From Viscum album (Eukaryota > Streptophyta > Magnoliopsida > Santalales > Viscaceae): a stretch of 64,000 nt of DNA. Every line of letters starts with the position of its first letter. Within the stretch, counting starts at the first letter, position 1. The notes beneath the pieces were generated by a model. That model made no database searches. It was not told where the DNA came from and saw nothing but the letters and a program-made list of their open reading frames with translations. This document shows, one piece after another, positions 11,711 through 22,896 of the stretch. The translations under genes were made by a program, and so were the position numbers. Location of the stretch: NCBI GenBank assembly GCA_963277665.1, contig OY728160.1, positions 46,794,605-46,858,604 on the forward strand, written 5' to 3'.

Positions 11711-13156
11711 TCAAGTGATGATGGGGTCATGCAGTGTGATAAAATCCACTGCATCAGTAGGATGTCCCTCAATGTATCTCTTCAAACGTTGCCCATTGAC
11801 TGTAAATCTCCTTCCAGTGTCCTCTTGTGTGATCTCCACTGCACCATAAGGAAAAACATTAGACACAATATAAGGACCTAACCATCTGGAACGCAACTTA
11901 CCAGGCATCAACTTCAGTCGTGAACTATAGAGAAGGACTTTCTCTCCAACATGAAACTCCCTTTGTTGGATCATTTTGTCATGAGCTGCTTTTGATCTTT
12001 CCTTGTAGATCCTTGAGTTCTCATATGATGACAATCGAATCTCCTCAAGCTCTTGAATTTGCAACTTCCTTTGAATTCCAGCTTGGGCCAAATCCATGTT
12101 GCATTTCTTTATAGCCCAATAAGCCCGATGCTCGACTTCCACTGGGAGATGACATGCTTTCCCAAAAACAATCCGAAATGGGGACATACCAATGGGGGTC
12201 TTGTATGCTGTTCTATAAGCCCACAATGCATCATACAAGCGCTTGCTCCAATCCTTCCTATTTGGCTGCACGGTTTTCTCCAAGATTTGTTTCAACTCAC
12301 GATTTGAAACCTCAGCCTGACCATTTTTTTGGGGGTGGTATGGTGTTGATGTTTTGTGTGTCACCCCATACTTTCGAAGGAGGGAAGCAAAATTCCTATT
12401 GCAAAAGTGTGTCCCTTGGTCACTGATGATGGCCTTTGGTACTCCAAACCTGCAAAAAATCTGTGCTTTGACAAAGTCCACAACAACATGAGAATCGTCA
12501 GTCCTGGTGGCCTTGGCCTCCACCCATTTACTCACATAATCAACAACAACCAAAATGTACAAAAATCCAAATGAACTAGGAAAAGGACCCATAAAGTCGA
12601 TGCCCCATACATCAAAAATCTCACAAAATAGTATGGGTTGTTGGGGCATCTCATGTCTCCTATAAATGTTCCCAGTGTGTTGGCAACGAGAGCATGACTT
12701 ACAAAACAAATGGGCATCATGGAACAAGCTAGGCCAAACATAAAATCTTGACTCACTCTTTAATTTTTGGACTTGATGTTTCTTCAAATTTACTGGGATT
12801 TCAGAGCCAACAATGTAATTAACTAAATCAGCATACCAAGGATGCTTACCTGAGATGGTATAGAGATTCTCATCGGGGAAAGTGTCCCGAAGTGGTACCT
12901 GGTCCAAGGTGTCACCCTCTAGTGTGTGAGTAAGCCTACTCATGTGGTCCGCCACCAAGTTTTCTGACCCCTTTTTGTCCTTTATCTCGATGTAAAACTC
13001 TTGAAGAAGGAGCATCCAACGGATAAGTCGCGGCATTGCATCTGGCTTCTTCAGGAGGTACCTCAAAGCTGCATGGTCAGAAAAAACAACTACTTTAGAG
13101 CCCAATAAATATGAACAGAATTTATCTAAAGCAAATATGACAGCAAGAAACTCTTT
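11711..13156 (-). pseudogene. Athila copy 2 RNase H end and integrase (464-residue open frame after one stop)
   Basis: In frame with the upstream pol but separated by one stop codon at 13157-13159 (GAA to TAA relative to copy 1). In the 464-residue frame, residues 1-60 are the RNase H end ([18 protein letters not shown]). Residues 135-141 hold the CKSCxxC half of the zinc finger. The catalytic triad appears as D170 (GIDFMG), D229 (SDQGTHF) and E265 (GQAE), giving the expected D-35-E spacing. The C-terminal region carries the basic [15 protein letters not shown] block. The His-His half of the HHCC finger is missing: the segment before FYVWPSLF is far shorter than usual. No chromodomain, as expected for Athila. 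A wild-type-looking core on a defective N-terminus. Confidence 0.92.
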
Positions 13157-15238
13157 TTATGTGGTTGTGTAATTTGATTGGGCTGAATCTAGTGTCCTTG
13201 ATGCATAGGCGATCACATGTGAACGTCCTTCCACCCTCTGAGATAAGACAGCTCCAACCGCGAAGTTGGAGGCGTCACACATAAGCTCAAATGGAAGGTC
13301 CCACCGTGGGGGCTGTATGATAGGTGGAGTGGTCAGAAACTTCTTTAGCTCATCAAAGGAAGTCCTACAAGAATCATCAAACACAAAATCAGAATCTTTT
13401 TGAAGTAATCGTGACATAGGAAGAGCGATCTTACTAAAATCTTTGATGAAGCGCCGATAAAATCCTGCATGCCCTAGGAAAGATCTAACATCACGCACAC
13501 ATGAATGATAGGGTAAGGATGAAATAATTTCTACCTTAGATCTATCAACCTCTATCCCATGTTTTGACACCACATGCCCTAAGACAATGCCATGCTCTAC
13601 CATAAAATGACACTTTTCAAAGTTCAGGACCGGATTCTTCTCAATACAACGATTCAACACATTTCCCAAACTACTTAGACATTCATCAAATGAAGACCCA
13701 TACACTATAAAATCATCCATAAATACCTCCATGCAGGTCTCAATAAAATCAAAAAAAATACTCACCTTACATCTCTGGAAGGTACCTGGGGCGTTGCAAA
13801 GTCCAAATGGCATCCTCCGGTAGGCAAATGTGCCAAAGGGACAGGTGAATGTAGTCTTCTCCTGATCCTCTGGAGCTATAGGAACCTGAAAATATCCAGA
13901 AAATCCATCCAAGAAACAATAGTGTGTTTTCCCAGCTAGTCTCTCGAGCATTTGATCAATAAATGGGAGGGGGAAATGGTCCTTGCGAGTGGTCTGATTT
14001 AGTTTCCTATAATCAATACACACACGCCAACTGTTTTGCACCCTCATTGGAACTAAATCATCTTTCTCATTTTTAACAACAGTAAAACCAGTTTTCTTAG
14101 GCACAACCGGAATTGGACTTACCCACTGTGAATCTGAAATGGGAAAGATTATACCTGCCTCGAGCAATTTCTCAACTTCCTTTTTAACAACTTCCAGGAG
14201 GGTGGGATTGAGTCTCCTTTGTGGTTGTCTCACCGGTTTAGCCCCATCCTCCAAGAGAATCCTATGCATGCAAATGGAGGGGCTAATACCTGATATGTCA
14301 GCCAAGGTCCACCCAATCGCCCTGATGTTCTCCCTCAAAATATTCAAAAGACATTCTTCATGTTCAAAAGGGAGATTGTTAGCAATGATAATAGGTAATC
14401 TCTCACCACTCAACAAGTATGAGTATTTCAGATTTGGTGGCAATGGCTTGAGTTCTAATGAAGGAGGGTGTAGTATGGATGGAGACATTGAAGGAACTGA
14501 AATATGTGCACAAAGAGCATCAGTATCAGAATAGACATCATCAAAATCATAGAATAAAGCATCAAATCCATCAGCATACTCAACATCCATTTCATAATCA
14601 GAGTGAACATGATCAAAATCAGAATATGAATCCACATCAAAATCAAATCTTAGAGAGTCTTGTTCATTAGAAACAGGTGTGGAAGTTCTCTTAGTCATTA
14701 AACCAGAACCAATACTCATAATCTCCCTAAGCATAGGACAATCCAATTCCATGATGTTTTTACTTGGTGGTTCAAAATGGGAGATAACAAAAGCAGAATG
14801 GTCCTCTGAGGGGTACTTCATGGAATCCATAACATTAAATATCACAACTTCATCTCCAAACTCCATGGAAAGTGTACCCTCATTGACATTTATGATAGTT
14901 TTTGCAGTTTTGAGGAAGGGTCTACCTAAGATAATGGGGGCATGAGAACTTACCTGATCATCCTCCATGTTAAGAACATAGAAATCCGCTGGAAAGATCA
15001 TGTCTCTTACCCGGACAAGTACATCCTCAAGGACTCCCGCTGGATATGCCGTAGCTCTATTCGCCAATTGCACCACTACTCTTGTTGGCTTCAACTCACC
15101 AACCTGCAAGGAAGAGAATACAGAGTGAGGCATCACATTTATGGAAGCACCTAAATCACAAAGTGCATCAGAAAAGTGAAACTCCCCTATGGTGCATGGG
15201 ATGGTGAATGTCCCTGGATCCTTGCACTTTGTTGGCAT
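13157..15238 (-). pseudogene. Athila copy 2 protease-RT-RNase H (693-residue open frame)
   Basis: The longest intact pol piece in the window. Protease catalytic Asp is D28 (CDLGASINVM) with ILGRPFLK at 103-110. An acidic linker of Tyr/Asp/Ser repeats spans about 190-245. RT spans about 350-590 with WRVCIDYRKLN (404-414), FPLPFIDQML (422-431), MPFGLCNAPGTFQRC (476-490) and FMDDF (506-510). RNase H starts at PFELMCDASNF. The start at 15238 is simply the first ATG after a gag stop; in the living element gag and pol were probably one frame. The frame ends at a single nonsense codon inside RNase H. One element alone could not retrotranspose. Confidence 0.93.
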
Positions 15239-15325
15239 TGCTAGAGTTGGTGAAATGAGTGCTGAGACATTCCTTCCAAGTTTTATCCTCTCATTTCCCT
15301 TGAGCCCTCTTCGATTGGTGCAGAG

Positions 15326-17147
15326 TTATTTTAAGAATTTGGCATACCTTGGGATTTGCTTAATGGCTTCAAGTAGAGGAATGTTGATCTCCACACGCTT
15401 GAATGTGTCCAAAACATCCTTTTTCATTGCTTCTTCAACCATCTTCTTGGTTTGAACAACCCTGTTTGGAAAAGGAAGGGGTTTAGGAGGAACATCATCA
15501 ATCTTTTTCTTACCTTTATCTTTCTCCTTGGATTGTTCATCAGTTGGTATGGAATGCGGCTTCTCTGAAGTTGAGGTGAATCCCAGTGGAATGGTAGGTG
15601 CAGATGTATCGTTCATTTGCTTCCCACTTCTCAATGTGATGGCACTAACGTTCCCCTTTGGATTTGGAGTGGGTTGGGAAGGTAGATTTCCAGAATTCTT
15701 ACTCACAAGTTCATGGAGGGCGGTGGCAATCTGACTCATTTGAGTCTTCAACTCTCTCAGCTCCGAACCTTGACTCTTCAGCTCATTCTGTTGATTAAGA
15801 ACAATTTTTTTCAAAAGATCATCAGTGTTAGAGTCTACCTTGTGTTGGATATTCCCTTGTTGCTGACTCGTTGATGTTTGAACTTCGAATCTCCTTTGGG
15901 GTTGTTGGAAACCCTGTTGGTAAGGTGGAGGCTGCTGGAAGTTTGGTTGAAAAGGGGGCCTTTGTTGTTGTCCAGATACATACCTCATGTCTGCTAGATC
16001 TTTCCACCCTTGGTTGTATGTTGGATCAAACTTCTTTTGGGGATATGGTTGTTGTTGTTTCTGCTGAAATGGTCTCCCAGGGAACACTGCTGCACAATCT
16101 TCTGTTTCTTGGAGTTGTGGGCAACAGTCAGTTGGGTGGCTTGTCTCAGTGCAAATACCACAAGGCCTTGAAGGAGGGGGTTGGGATGTCTTTTGAGCCA
16201 ATGCAATCTGCCTCACCATAGTTGTAAATTCTTCTAACTTAGTATCAATCAAATGACTTTCAAGAGAAGAAGGACTTACTTGATGTACTCCTCGAACATG
16301 TGGTGTACCTCTATCACCGAATTGTTGGGAGTTTTGGGCCATCTTGTCGATCAACGCATGCACAACTACTGGTGTCTTGTCCACCAATTCTCCTCCAGCC
16401 GCAGCATCTACCATGCTCTTCTCCATGGGTGTGAGTCCTTCGTAGAAGTATTGGATGAGGAGTTGCTCACTGATTTGGTGATGTGGGCAGCTTGCACACA
16501 ACTTCTTGAATCTCTCCCAGTACTCATACATTGACTCCCCTTGGGCTTGCTTGATCCCCGATATCTCCTTTCGAATGGATGTGGTCCTTGATGCTGGAAA
16601 AAATCTCGGCAAGAAAAGACGTTTCAAATCGTTCCAACAAGTTACATCTTCAGTTTGTAAATAATACATCCAATCTTTCGCAGCTCCATCAAGTGAGAAT
16701 GGGAATGCTCTTAGTTTGATTTGATCTTCAGAGACATTTCTAGGTTTTAGGGTTGAGCAAACCACATTAAATTCTTTCAAATGTTTATTGGGATCCTCAC
16801 CAGAGAGGCCATGAAACTTTGGAAGTAAGTGAATTAACCCAAATTTCAGTTCGAAGTCCGATTCAAGATTTAGGTATGCAATACAATTTGGTTGATAGTT
16901 AATATCAGGTGCATCCAATTCTCGAATGGTTCTATTAAGTTCATTTCCATTGTTTCCAGCCATTGGTTCTTGTTTTATGGTTGAATTTGAATTGCTTTCA
17001 ATTTCAATTTCTGATATTGGATTAATTCTCCAACTGGTTGAATGTTGAAACTTCCCGTAGACTGAGAATGTCTGATTCGTGCCCTAAGGCTACGTTCAAT
17101 CTCAGGGTCAAGATCTAAGAGATCTTCGGGATTAGTTCATGTCATCA
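15326..17147 (-). pseudogene. Athila copy 2 gag (545-residue open frame, N-terminus lost)
   Basis: The open frame 15326-16963 begins at MAGNNGNEL. Upstream sequence to 17147 matches the copy 1 gag start but carries a CGA to TGA stop and a one-base deletion near 17012, so the true N-terminus is out of frame. Capsid homology covers residues 40-215 (FPFSLDGAAKDWMYYL at 87-102; YEYWERFKKLCASCPHHQIS). The zinc knuckle has Cys268, Cys271, His276 and Cys281 (CX2CX4HX4C). It is followed by a Gln/Pro-rich region (about 290-385) and a Ser/Thr/Lys-rich tail. The frame ends at a stop (GAA to TAA relative to copy 1) just before the gag-protease junction. Confidence 0.9.
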
Positions 17148-17376
17148 ATAAATGAAAGATGAAAAGAAGGAATGTGTACCATAGTAAAATAAAAATTTGA
17201 AGTTTGAGTTGATGGTCCAAAAAGAAGTAGAAAGAGATAAAAGAAGAAGAAGAAAAAAAAATCAGACTGGGTAAAGACGGAAGAAAGAAGAGAGGAAGAG
17301 AATTAAAATGTAAAATAAAATAAATACCTATAATTGGTTGAAATAATTACTTGCCTCCCCAGCAACGACTCCAATT
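17148..17376 (-). other. 5' leader and decayed primer binding site, Athila copy 2
   Basis: The site at 17356-17373 aligns with the tRNA-Asp-type site of copy 1 but differs at several positions (TGGAGTCGTTGCTGGGGA), so it is degraded. Leader otherwise as in copy 1. Confidence 0.75.
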
Positions 17377-19105
17377 TGAAAGAGCGCTGTCGTGGGCGCC
17401 CTCAAATGATTAGTTTGATTTTGGGGTACTTAGGTTCAGCAGAGTGGCTGACCAAGGTCGTCTCTCAAAGGAGGAAGTGAATTAAAACAACTTTTCAGAG
17501 GTATTCTAGAAACAAAATAAAAGGGAATAAAAACACTACTTGAAAGGATGGGGGTGGTTGTTTATAGTTTATGAATCAAGAAGAAGTTTGCTGGAAGAAG
17601 ATTGCATTTTTTTTTGTTTTTAATTTTGAAATGAAGTTTCGATTAGAATGACACAACAAGAAGATGTTTTTTTAGAAATCTATTTTAAAAGGCGTAATCG
17701 ATCTGACTCTACCTCTTCAATCATTTATTAATCATTATAATTTAAATTAATATTCACTTAATTATGATCCCTTAATTTGTTAAATCCCGAACCCTACGAG
17801 AATTAACTTTACCACGAAGATTGAAGTGAATTTTAACCTTAGGATAACTTCGGAACATGCAATCGCGACACCCTGCTTTGATTGATGCTCTAAAATTAGC
17901 TTATGGTCAGTGGTAAATTAAGGCACATAACCACTCTGGAAATTAGGATTAATTGAGTTTAGGGATTATATTTGAACTCTACAAATTGATCCCATGTGGT
18001 TTTGAATTACCGGTTAAGGTTGCGCTCTCACAGTTCACACAATTCCCGACCTCGCGTGTTTTGTGTTAACTATTCAATTGCTTGCTTAGTTTCATTTAAA
18101 TTAAAAACTCAATTAATAGATCATAATATGTGAATTACAGTATCTCATTGATTCAAAATAAATGAATGAAGAAGGATAGAGGTCGATCGATTACTAAAAA
18201 GAACTACTCTTCCATGGGTGGTGTAGTCACCATGGAGACGTTTTGCATAAGCAACGGATTGAAAGGGTAGAACCCAATCTTTTCTCCACTCTTGATTCCA
18301 ACTCAATTAAGAATATTAAGATAAGAAGAAGAGGGATGAACACAGAATATTATTTGAAGAAAAATTCAAGAAACAAACATGAAAGAAAAGAAATACAAAG
18401 AAGAGGTGAGAGAGGAGAGCCTTTTTGGAAGAGAGGTTTGCACAAAGGCTTACTTCTTCCAAGAGTTGTGAGGGCCTCCCAAGAGACACCCTTTCCGCCA
18501 CACCTTCCCAAAGCCTCCACCAGCCCTCTCAAAGAGTTAAAACCCCCTTTAAATAGAGTTTGTGAGGGCTAGGGATACATAACTTTTTAAGTGTGAAATG
18601 AAAATCTCGGCTAAATATTTTATTCCAACTTGCACCGCCAATTTGACCTCCCAAACGCGTGAATTGACCGGACTTCCAGAAGGATTATTTGTGCCACATC
18701 ATGTCCCCGAGCTTTCCTCAAAAGTTGGGCTCAATCCAAGCCCGTATGTAGAGGATATGGCCCAAATACAGAACCTTCTCCATTCTGGCGAGCCCAGCCC
18801 AACTTTGACTTCATGGCCCAATTTCAACAAACAAATGAACTCTTTAGCGTTAGTGTCCTGAATAAGAGTTGTAGATAATTAAGTTAGGAACACCTTTAAA
18901 AAATTTCAAATTCAAATAATAAATATAAAAATATTTATCTTCGAAATACTACAGTGCACTATTAAGGGTAAAACTGGAATTTTCACCAAATTTTCAAATG
19001 AATGATCAAATCACAAATATTTTATAAATAAACATGTTTAACACAATGTGAGGAATTTATATCATTTATTATCAATAAAATATTCAATAAAATAGTGATT
19101 TATCA
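17377..19105 (-). repeat. Athila LTR 3 (5' LTR of copy 2)
   Basis: 1729 bp, TG...CA ends on the minus strand. Sequence identity with other LTRs stops exactly after 19105, where the host element begins with GTGCT. TATA-like box at 18547-18555. Differs from LTR 2 at only about 20 sites. Confidence 0.94.
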
Positions 19106-20404
19106 GTGCTCGGATGGGTTCACATGCCATGTGGACCCCAATTCATGTCATGTAATTTTTTTAGGATCTTCTATAGGTCTTTCACATTGTGTATCTCCTT
19201 CTCCAAAACTCATATTCAAGTTTTCGAGTAGCCTATCCTGAGCAGTTTTCTATGTAGAATGTAATGGTGGCCTTTGTAGTGGCCTATGAGATACGGTGTG
19301 GCATGTTTCAAGAATGAAACTATAGTTACAATGATTAAATTTGGTAATTGATTTGGTTGGGTCATTGGGTTAATGTCGGGGTCAATAACCTTCCCTCTCC
19401 CCTTTGGATGTGGGTCCCCTAGACTCTTTAGGTTAGTAGAGCGATGCTCCCCTATTATCTCAGGGAAGAAGTCACCTACCTATGGTAGTTTTATGATGTG
19501 AGGTATGATAATCATATAACCGATTTCAATGGAGGTTGACTGATGATGGAGATCAGTGTAGTTCTTAGTGAGAGATGTTGGGACTAGTAATCCACTATGT
19601 AATTAGGGTGCGAGTTTCCCTTACATATCTTCTTTGGTAGAGATGGGACTCCCCATGTCGTGGGTGTGGGTTATCTACCCTTGGGAAAATTATTTTGGGG
19701 ATGGAACTCCCATGTCAGATCAGGGGTAAGGTTCCCCGTATCATTCATGTAGTTAGATATAAAACTCCCCTATTACGATAGGGTGAAGGTCCTCCATACT
19801 TGTTGGACAAATAAAGCAGGTACTAACCTGTTATAATAGGGTGAAGGTCCTCTATCCATGGAGTCGGTACTTCCCTACCATGTCAGGGTGTGGGTCCTCC
19901 ATATATGAGATATAAATAAAGTGGTTACTCCCCTGTCATGTTAGGGTGTAGGTCCTCTATGCTTAGTGTCAGAAGTCCTCCATTGTTTTAGGGTGAGGGT
20001 TCTCTATATGTGTTATTCTAGTAGATTTGGTAGTCCCCTATTGTATTAGGGAGTGAGTCCTATAGCATGGGGTAGGTACTTCCCTATCATGTCAGGGTAC
20101 GGGTCCCCCATAGTGGTTGTTCTTATAGATTGGTACTCACCTGTCATACTAGGTACTCCCTTTTTTCTTTTTCAGTACTTTTGTGGTACTTTGGTTTGGG
20201 ATAGATTTAGGAAGGCATTTTATTTTCTAGTTTTTTATATCTATGCACTATTTCATGGAGGTTTTTGTGGGTGGGTGTACATAGATAATTTAGGAAAAGG
20301 CCTCCCATTTGTTTAATATTCCTACTCGACAGTAGCCAACCCTTAGCCTTTTAAGGTAGGTTGGGGAGTTTCATCATAGATCCCATTGGGTCTGGTCATG
20401 ACCA
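19106..20404 (+). repeat. First LTR of the long-LTR gypsy element (3' part)
   Basis: Homologous to 24049-26491, starting at the Athila insertion point (GTGCTCGGATGGG against GTGATCGGGTGGG at 24049). The left 1.15 kb of this LTR must lie beyond the Athila array, outside the window. It lacks a block of about 1 kb that the second LTR carries (25190-26225). Confidence 0.8.
19390..20165 (+). repeat. Degenerate minisatellite of CCCCTA...TAGGG units in LTR
   Basis: About ten imperfect units of roughly 50-75 bp. Each contains a short dyad, ACTCCCCTAT then 4-6 bases then CAGGGTG or TAGGGTG, followed by a GGTCCTCCAT-like tail. The matching array in the other LTR is at 24335-25150. Confidence 0.8.
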
Positions 20405-20406
20405 AG

Positions 20407-20418
20407 TAGTATCAGAGT
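20407..20418 (+). other. Primer binding site, tRNA-iMet type
   Basis: TAGTATCAGAGT, two mismatches from the common plant retrotransposon site TGGTATCAGAGC, lying two bases after the LTR end. Confidence 0.75.
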
Positions 20419-20689
20419 AAGGTTCCACTTTGGGAGTGCAATTTCATGAGCTTGGTTTGTGTTGCATAGTGACTATGTTAGGGTGTTTTGAGTTTGCATA
20501 TCAGGCCATAGGTTCTGATGTTGGTGTGGTAGTTGAAATATCTATTAACTAGGACTCTAATATTCTACCTTTTTAATTGGTATACTAAGACATTGGTTTT
20601 AGGGAAATAATGGTACATGCATCATATAGGAATAGGTTGTGGTTTTCTTGTCTTTATTGAGTTAGCTCTCCAAATATAATCTTTGACCA

Positions 20690-22300
20690 TGGTGCATCTT
20701 GATTCTATTTTAGTATTCCACTTTGATGACAAGAAGATAGGATTCCATAGCATGATTGTGATGATGATATTCCCCATGGAGAGGCTTCAGTGTATGGAAC
20801 TAGTTTTGAGGCAGTACCACCAGGTGGTCCTCAAGTTGAGCCACCACTCATTGAGTGGCTGGTTGTGTCAGTAGTTCAGGATGAGGATGCATGTAGTCTG
20901 ATTTCACTGCATGAGTTTGATATGCAGTGACCTTTGAGGTATCAGGGTGATCTAAAACCCTAGGTAGCTAATGATTGGATCAAAACTGTCATGATTGTTT
21001 TCCACCTTGTTAAGACACCTCTCGATCATATAGTAGTCCTAAAGGTGAGCCTTTTATAGGGTTCGGCCAGGTGATGGTGGAGTCTAGTGACACAGACCCA
21101 TGATGAGGTGACTCTCACATGGGTAGAGTCTGAGTGACTCTTTAGGGACAAGTTTTACCCAACCACATTGAGATCAGTGCATACATAATAGCATCTGAAA
21201 ACTTCAGTAGGGTAGCATGATTGTGTCAAATTATTTGGAGATGTTCATAAAACTATTGTGATACTCTATAGATATGGTTAGAGACCTATTATTTAGATCT
21301 TAGACCTTTGAGAAGGTCCTCCATAGAGATGTCTGAGCAAGTGTGGTTTCCTTGTTCCTTCCCACTTATGAAGGGGTACTGGAGCGAGCTCTGGTAGTAA
21401 AGAGCTTCCTCATGGATGGATGAGAAGATGTGGTCTGCAATGGTGGTTATGAGGATGAGAAGTCTACATTAGTTAGCAGATAGAGTTTTAAAGGATATAG
21501 GAATATGAGGAATACCCATGGCCATACCCAAGAATGTACGCCTGTATCACATGAGTCACACCGGGGATTAGGTCATCCACAATAGAGGAGGTGTTATTCT
21601 TATGACAACCGGAAACATCTTTCTAGATATTTTCCGACCCACCGTGCTGCTGAGAGGGAGCCATTCGACATACTACCTTAGCAGAGGCAACATTTGGATA
21701 AGAGACACACATGATAGAAGACATGGATAAGGAGTGCATAGAATAAAATGATGTGTAAGGTGGTTTGTGGCGTTGCCACCACCACCCCCAAGGTGGTCTA
21801 TGCCAGGCTCATGGAGCCAGAGGATGAGGGTGAGGATAGCTATAGGCTTCAATTCACTTTGAACCTAAATCTCTGATGGTGAATAGAGGCATGATCTATG
21901 TCATTTCTACTTTTTAAATTAGTAATTAGTAGACACTATTTTAAGGTATTATTTTATTTATACTCCTTGATCGAGGTTTACCTGGGGTGACATGGGGCAT
22001 CAGTAGAACCCCGTGTGGGTGTTTTTTAACATAGATTTAGACTCATGAGGAAGAGGGACACTTTCTCCACTGAGATAAATTTTTGAGATGTTATTAAAAC
22101 CATGAGGGAGATTCAGTGCTGTCCAAAGAGGATAATGTCGAGGTGTGGTGGAAGAGTTCCCTAGAATTGTGTGTTTGAGGTGAGGTTGTGTTCTAGAGTG
22201 TCAAAGAAGGTCCTCGCATTTCCTGTGGATCCTTTCTACTTGACTTGTATGCTTGGAGGACCTAGTGGAGGGAGAGCCCTACTTAGAACCATTATATAGA
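20690..22300 (+). pseudogene. Gag / protease-junction remnant of the long-LTR gypsy element
   Basis: No open frame survives. Conceptual reading in shifting frames gives gag-like fragments, for example FRDKFYPTTLRSVH near 21140-21185. Near 21780-21860 a PPPPPKVVYARLMEPEDEGE-like stretch resembles the segment between zinc knuckle and protease of chromoviruses. I cannot place a zinc knuckle or a protease active site with confidence. RT and integrase are absent, so the remaining 22300-22882 holds nothing I can identify. Confidence 0.5.
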
Positions 22301-22882
22301 GGTAGAGTTAGAACCTATAATTTTTATGTAATTTGGATTGGTTTCTTACCAAACATACTCAGACGGGATTTCACTAGTGGGTGTGGTGGTGTTTCTGGTT
22401 CAGCGAGCTGTGTTACAACTGGTGGTTCATAGACAAAGGGTCTTGTAATAACCAATTTTTATACATGGGAAGAACTATTTTTTCATTGGTATCCTCTTGT
22501 TCTATATTTCAACCTTGAACACAAGATTCTTGAGGAGGTTGTGGGACAATCCATCCCAGGGTGGATGTGGACTATGGGGTTATGTCAGTGTCTACGTCAG
22601 GTTAACAAGGTGGTTTACCAGTAGACTTTATCACTACAGATGGATCATGGTGTTTGGTTATTTTCCACCTATCATAGATGAGGAGACATGTTACACTTTA
22701 TTTTATAATGTTTACCTAGTTGAATCTATACATGGGAGTGGTTTAGCCTTGGTGGTTTCCCTGAGCGTGTTCTTGTAAGTAGTGTAGAAACCCTTAGTGA
22801 GCTCACTGGAACGTGAGTCCCAATGGAGAGATCAGTTTCTTTCCCTTATGACAAGGATTTTTCTTTTCGAGGAAAAAAGCCT

Positions 22883-22896
22883 TAATGTGGGGAGAA
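22883..22896 (+). other. Polypurine tract of the long-LTR gypsy element
   Basis: TAATGTGGGGAGAA immediately before the inferred LTR start TTTAATAAA (first bases decayed from TG). This type of tract is usual for Tekay-like elements. Confidence 0.6.

Larger units (their letters stand above)
1..19105 (-). mobile_element. Tandem pair of Athila-type Ty3/gypsy retrotransposons sharing one LTR
   Basis: Three direct copies of one LTR (1-1129 partial, 8391-10120, 17377-19105) alternate with two internal regions of nearly equal length (1130-8390 and 10121-17376), all on the minus strand. Each internal region reads, in transcription order, primer site, gag, protease, RT, RNase H, integrase, then a spacer of about 1.6 kb and a polypurine tract. 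The protease motif DLGAS, the RT motif FMDDF and the tRNA-Asp-like primer site fit the Athila group of plant Ty3/gypsy elements. LTRs begin TGATAAAACAC (TGATATAACAC in the middle LTR) and end CTTTCA on the minus strand. The sequence just right of 19105 (GTGCT) should be one target duplication; its partner lies left of the window. A shared middle LTR normally arises by LTR-LTR recombination. Confidence 0.93.
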
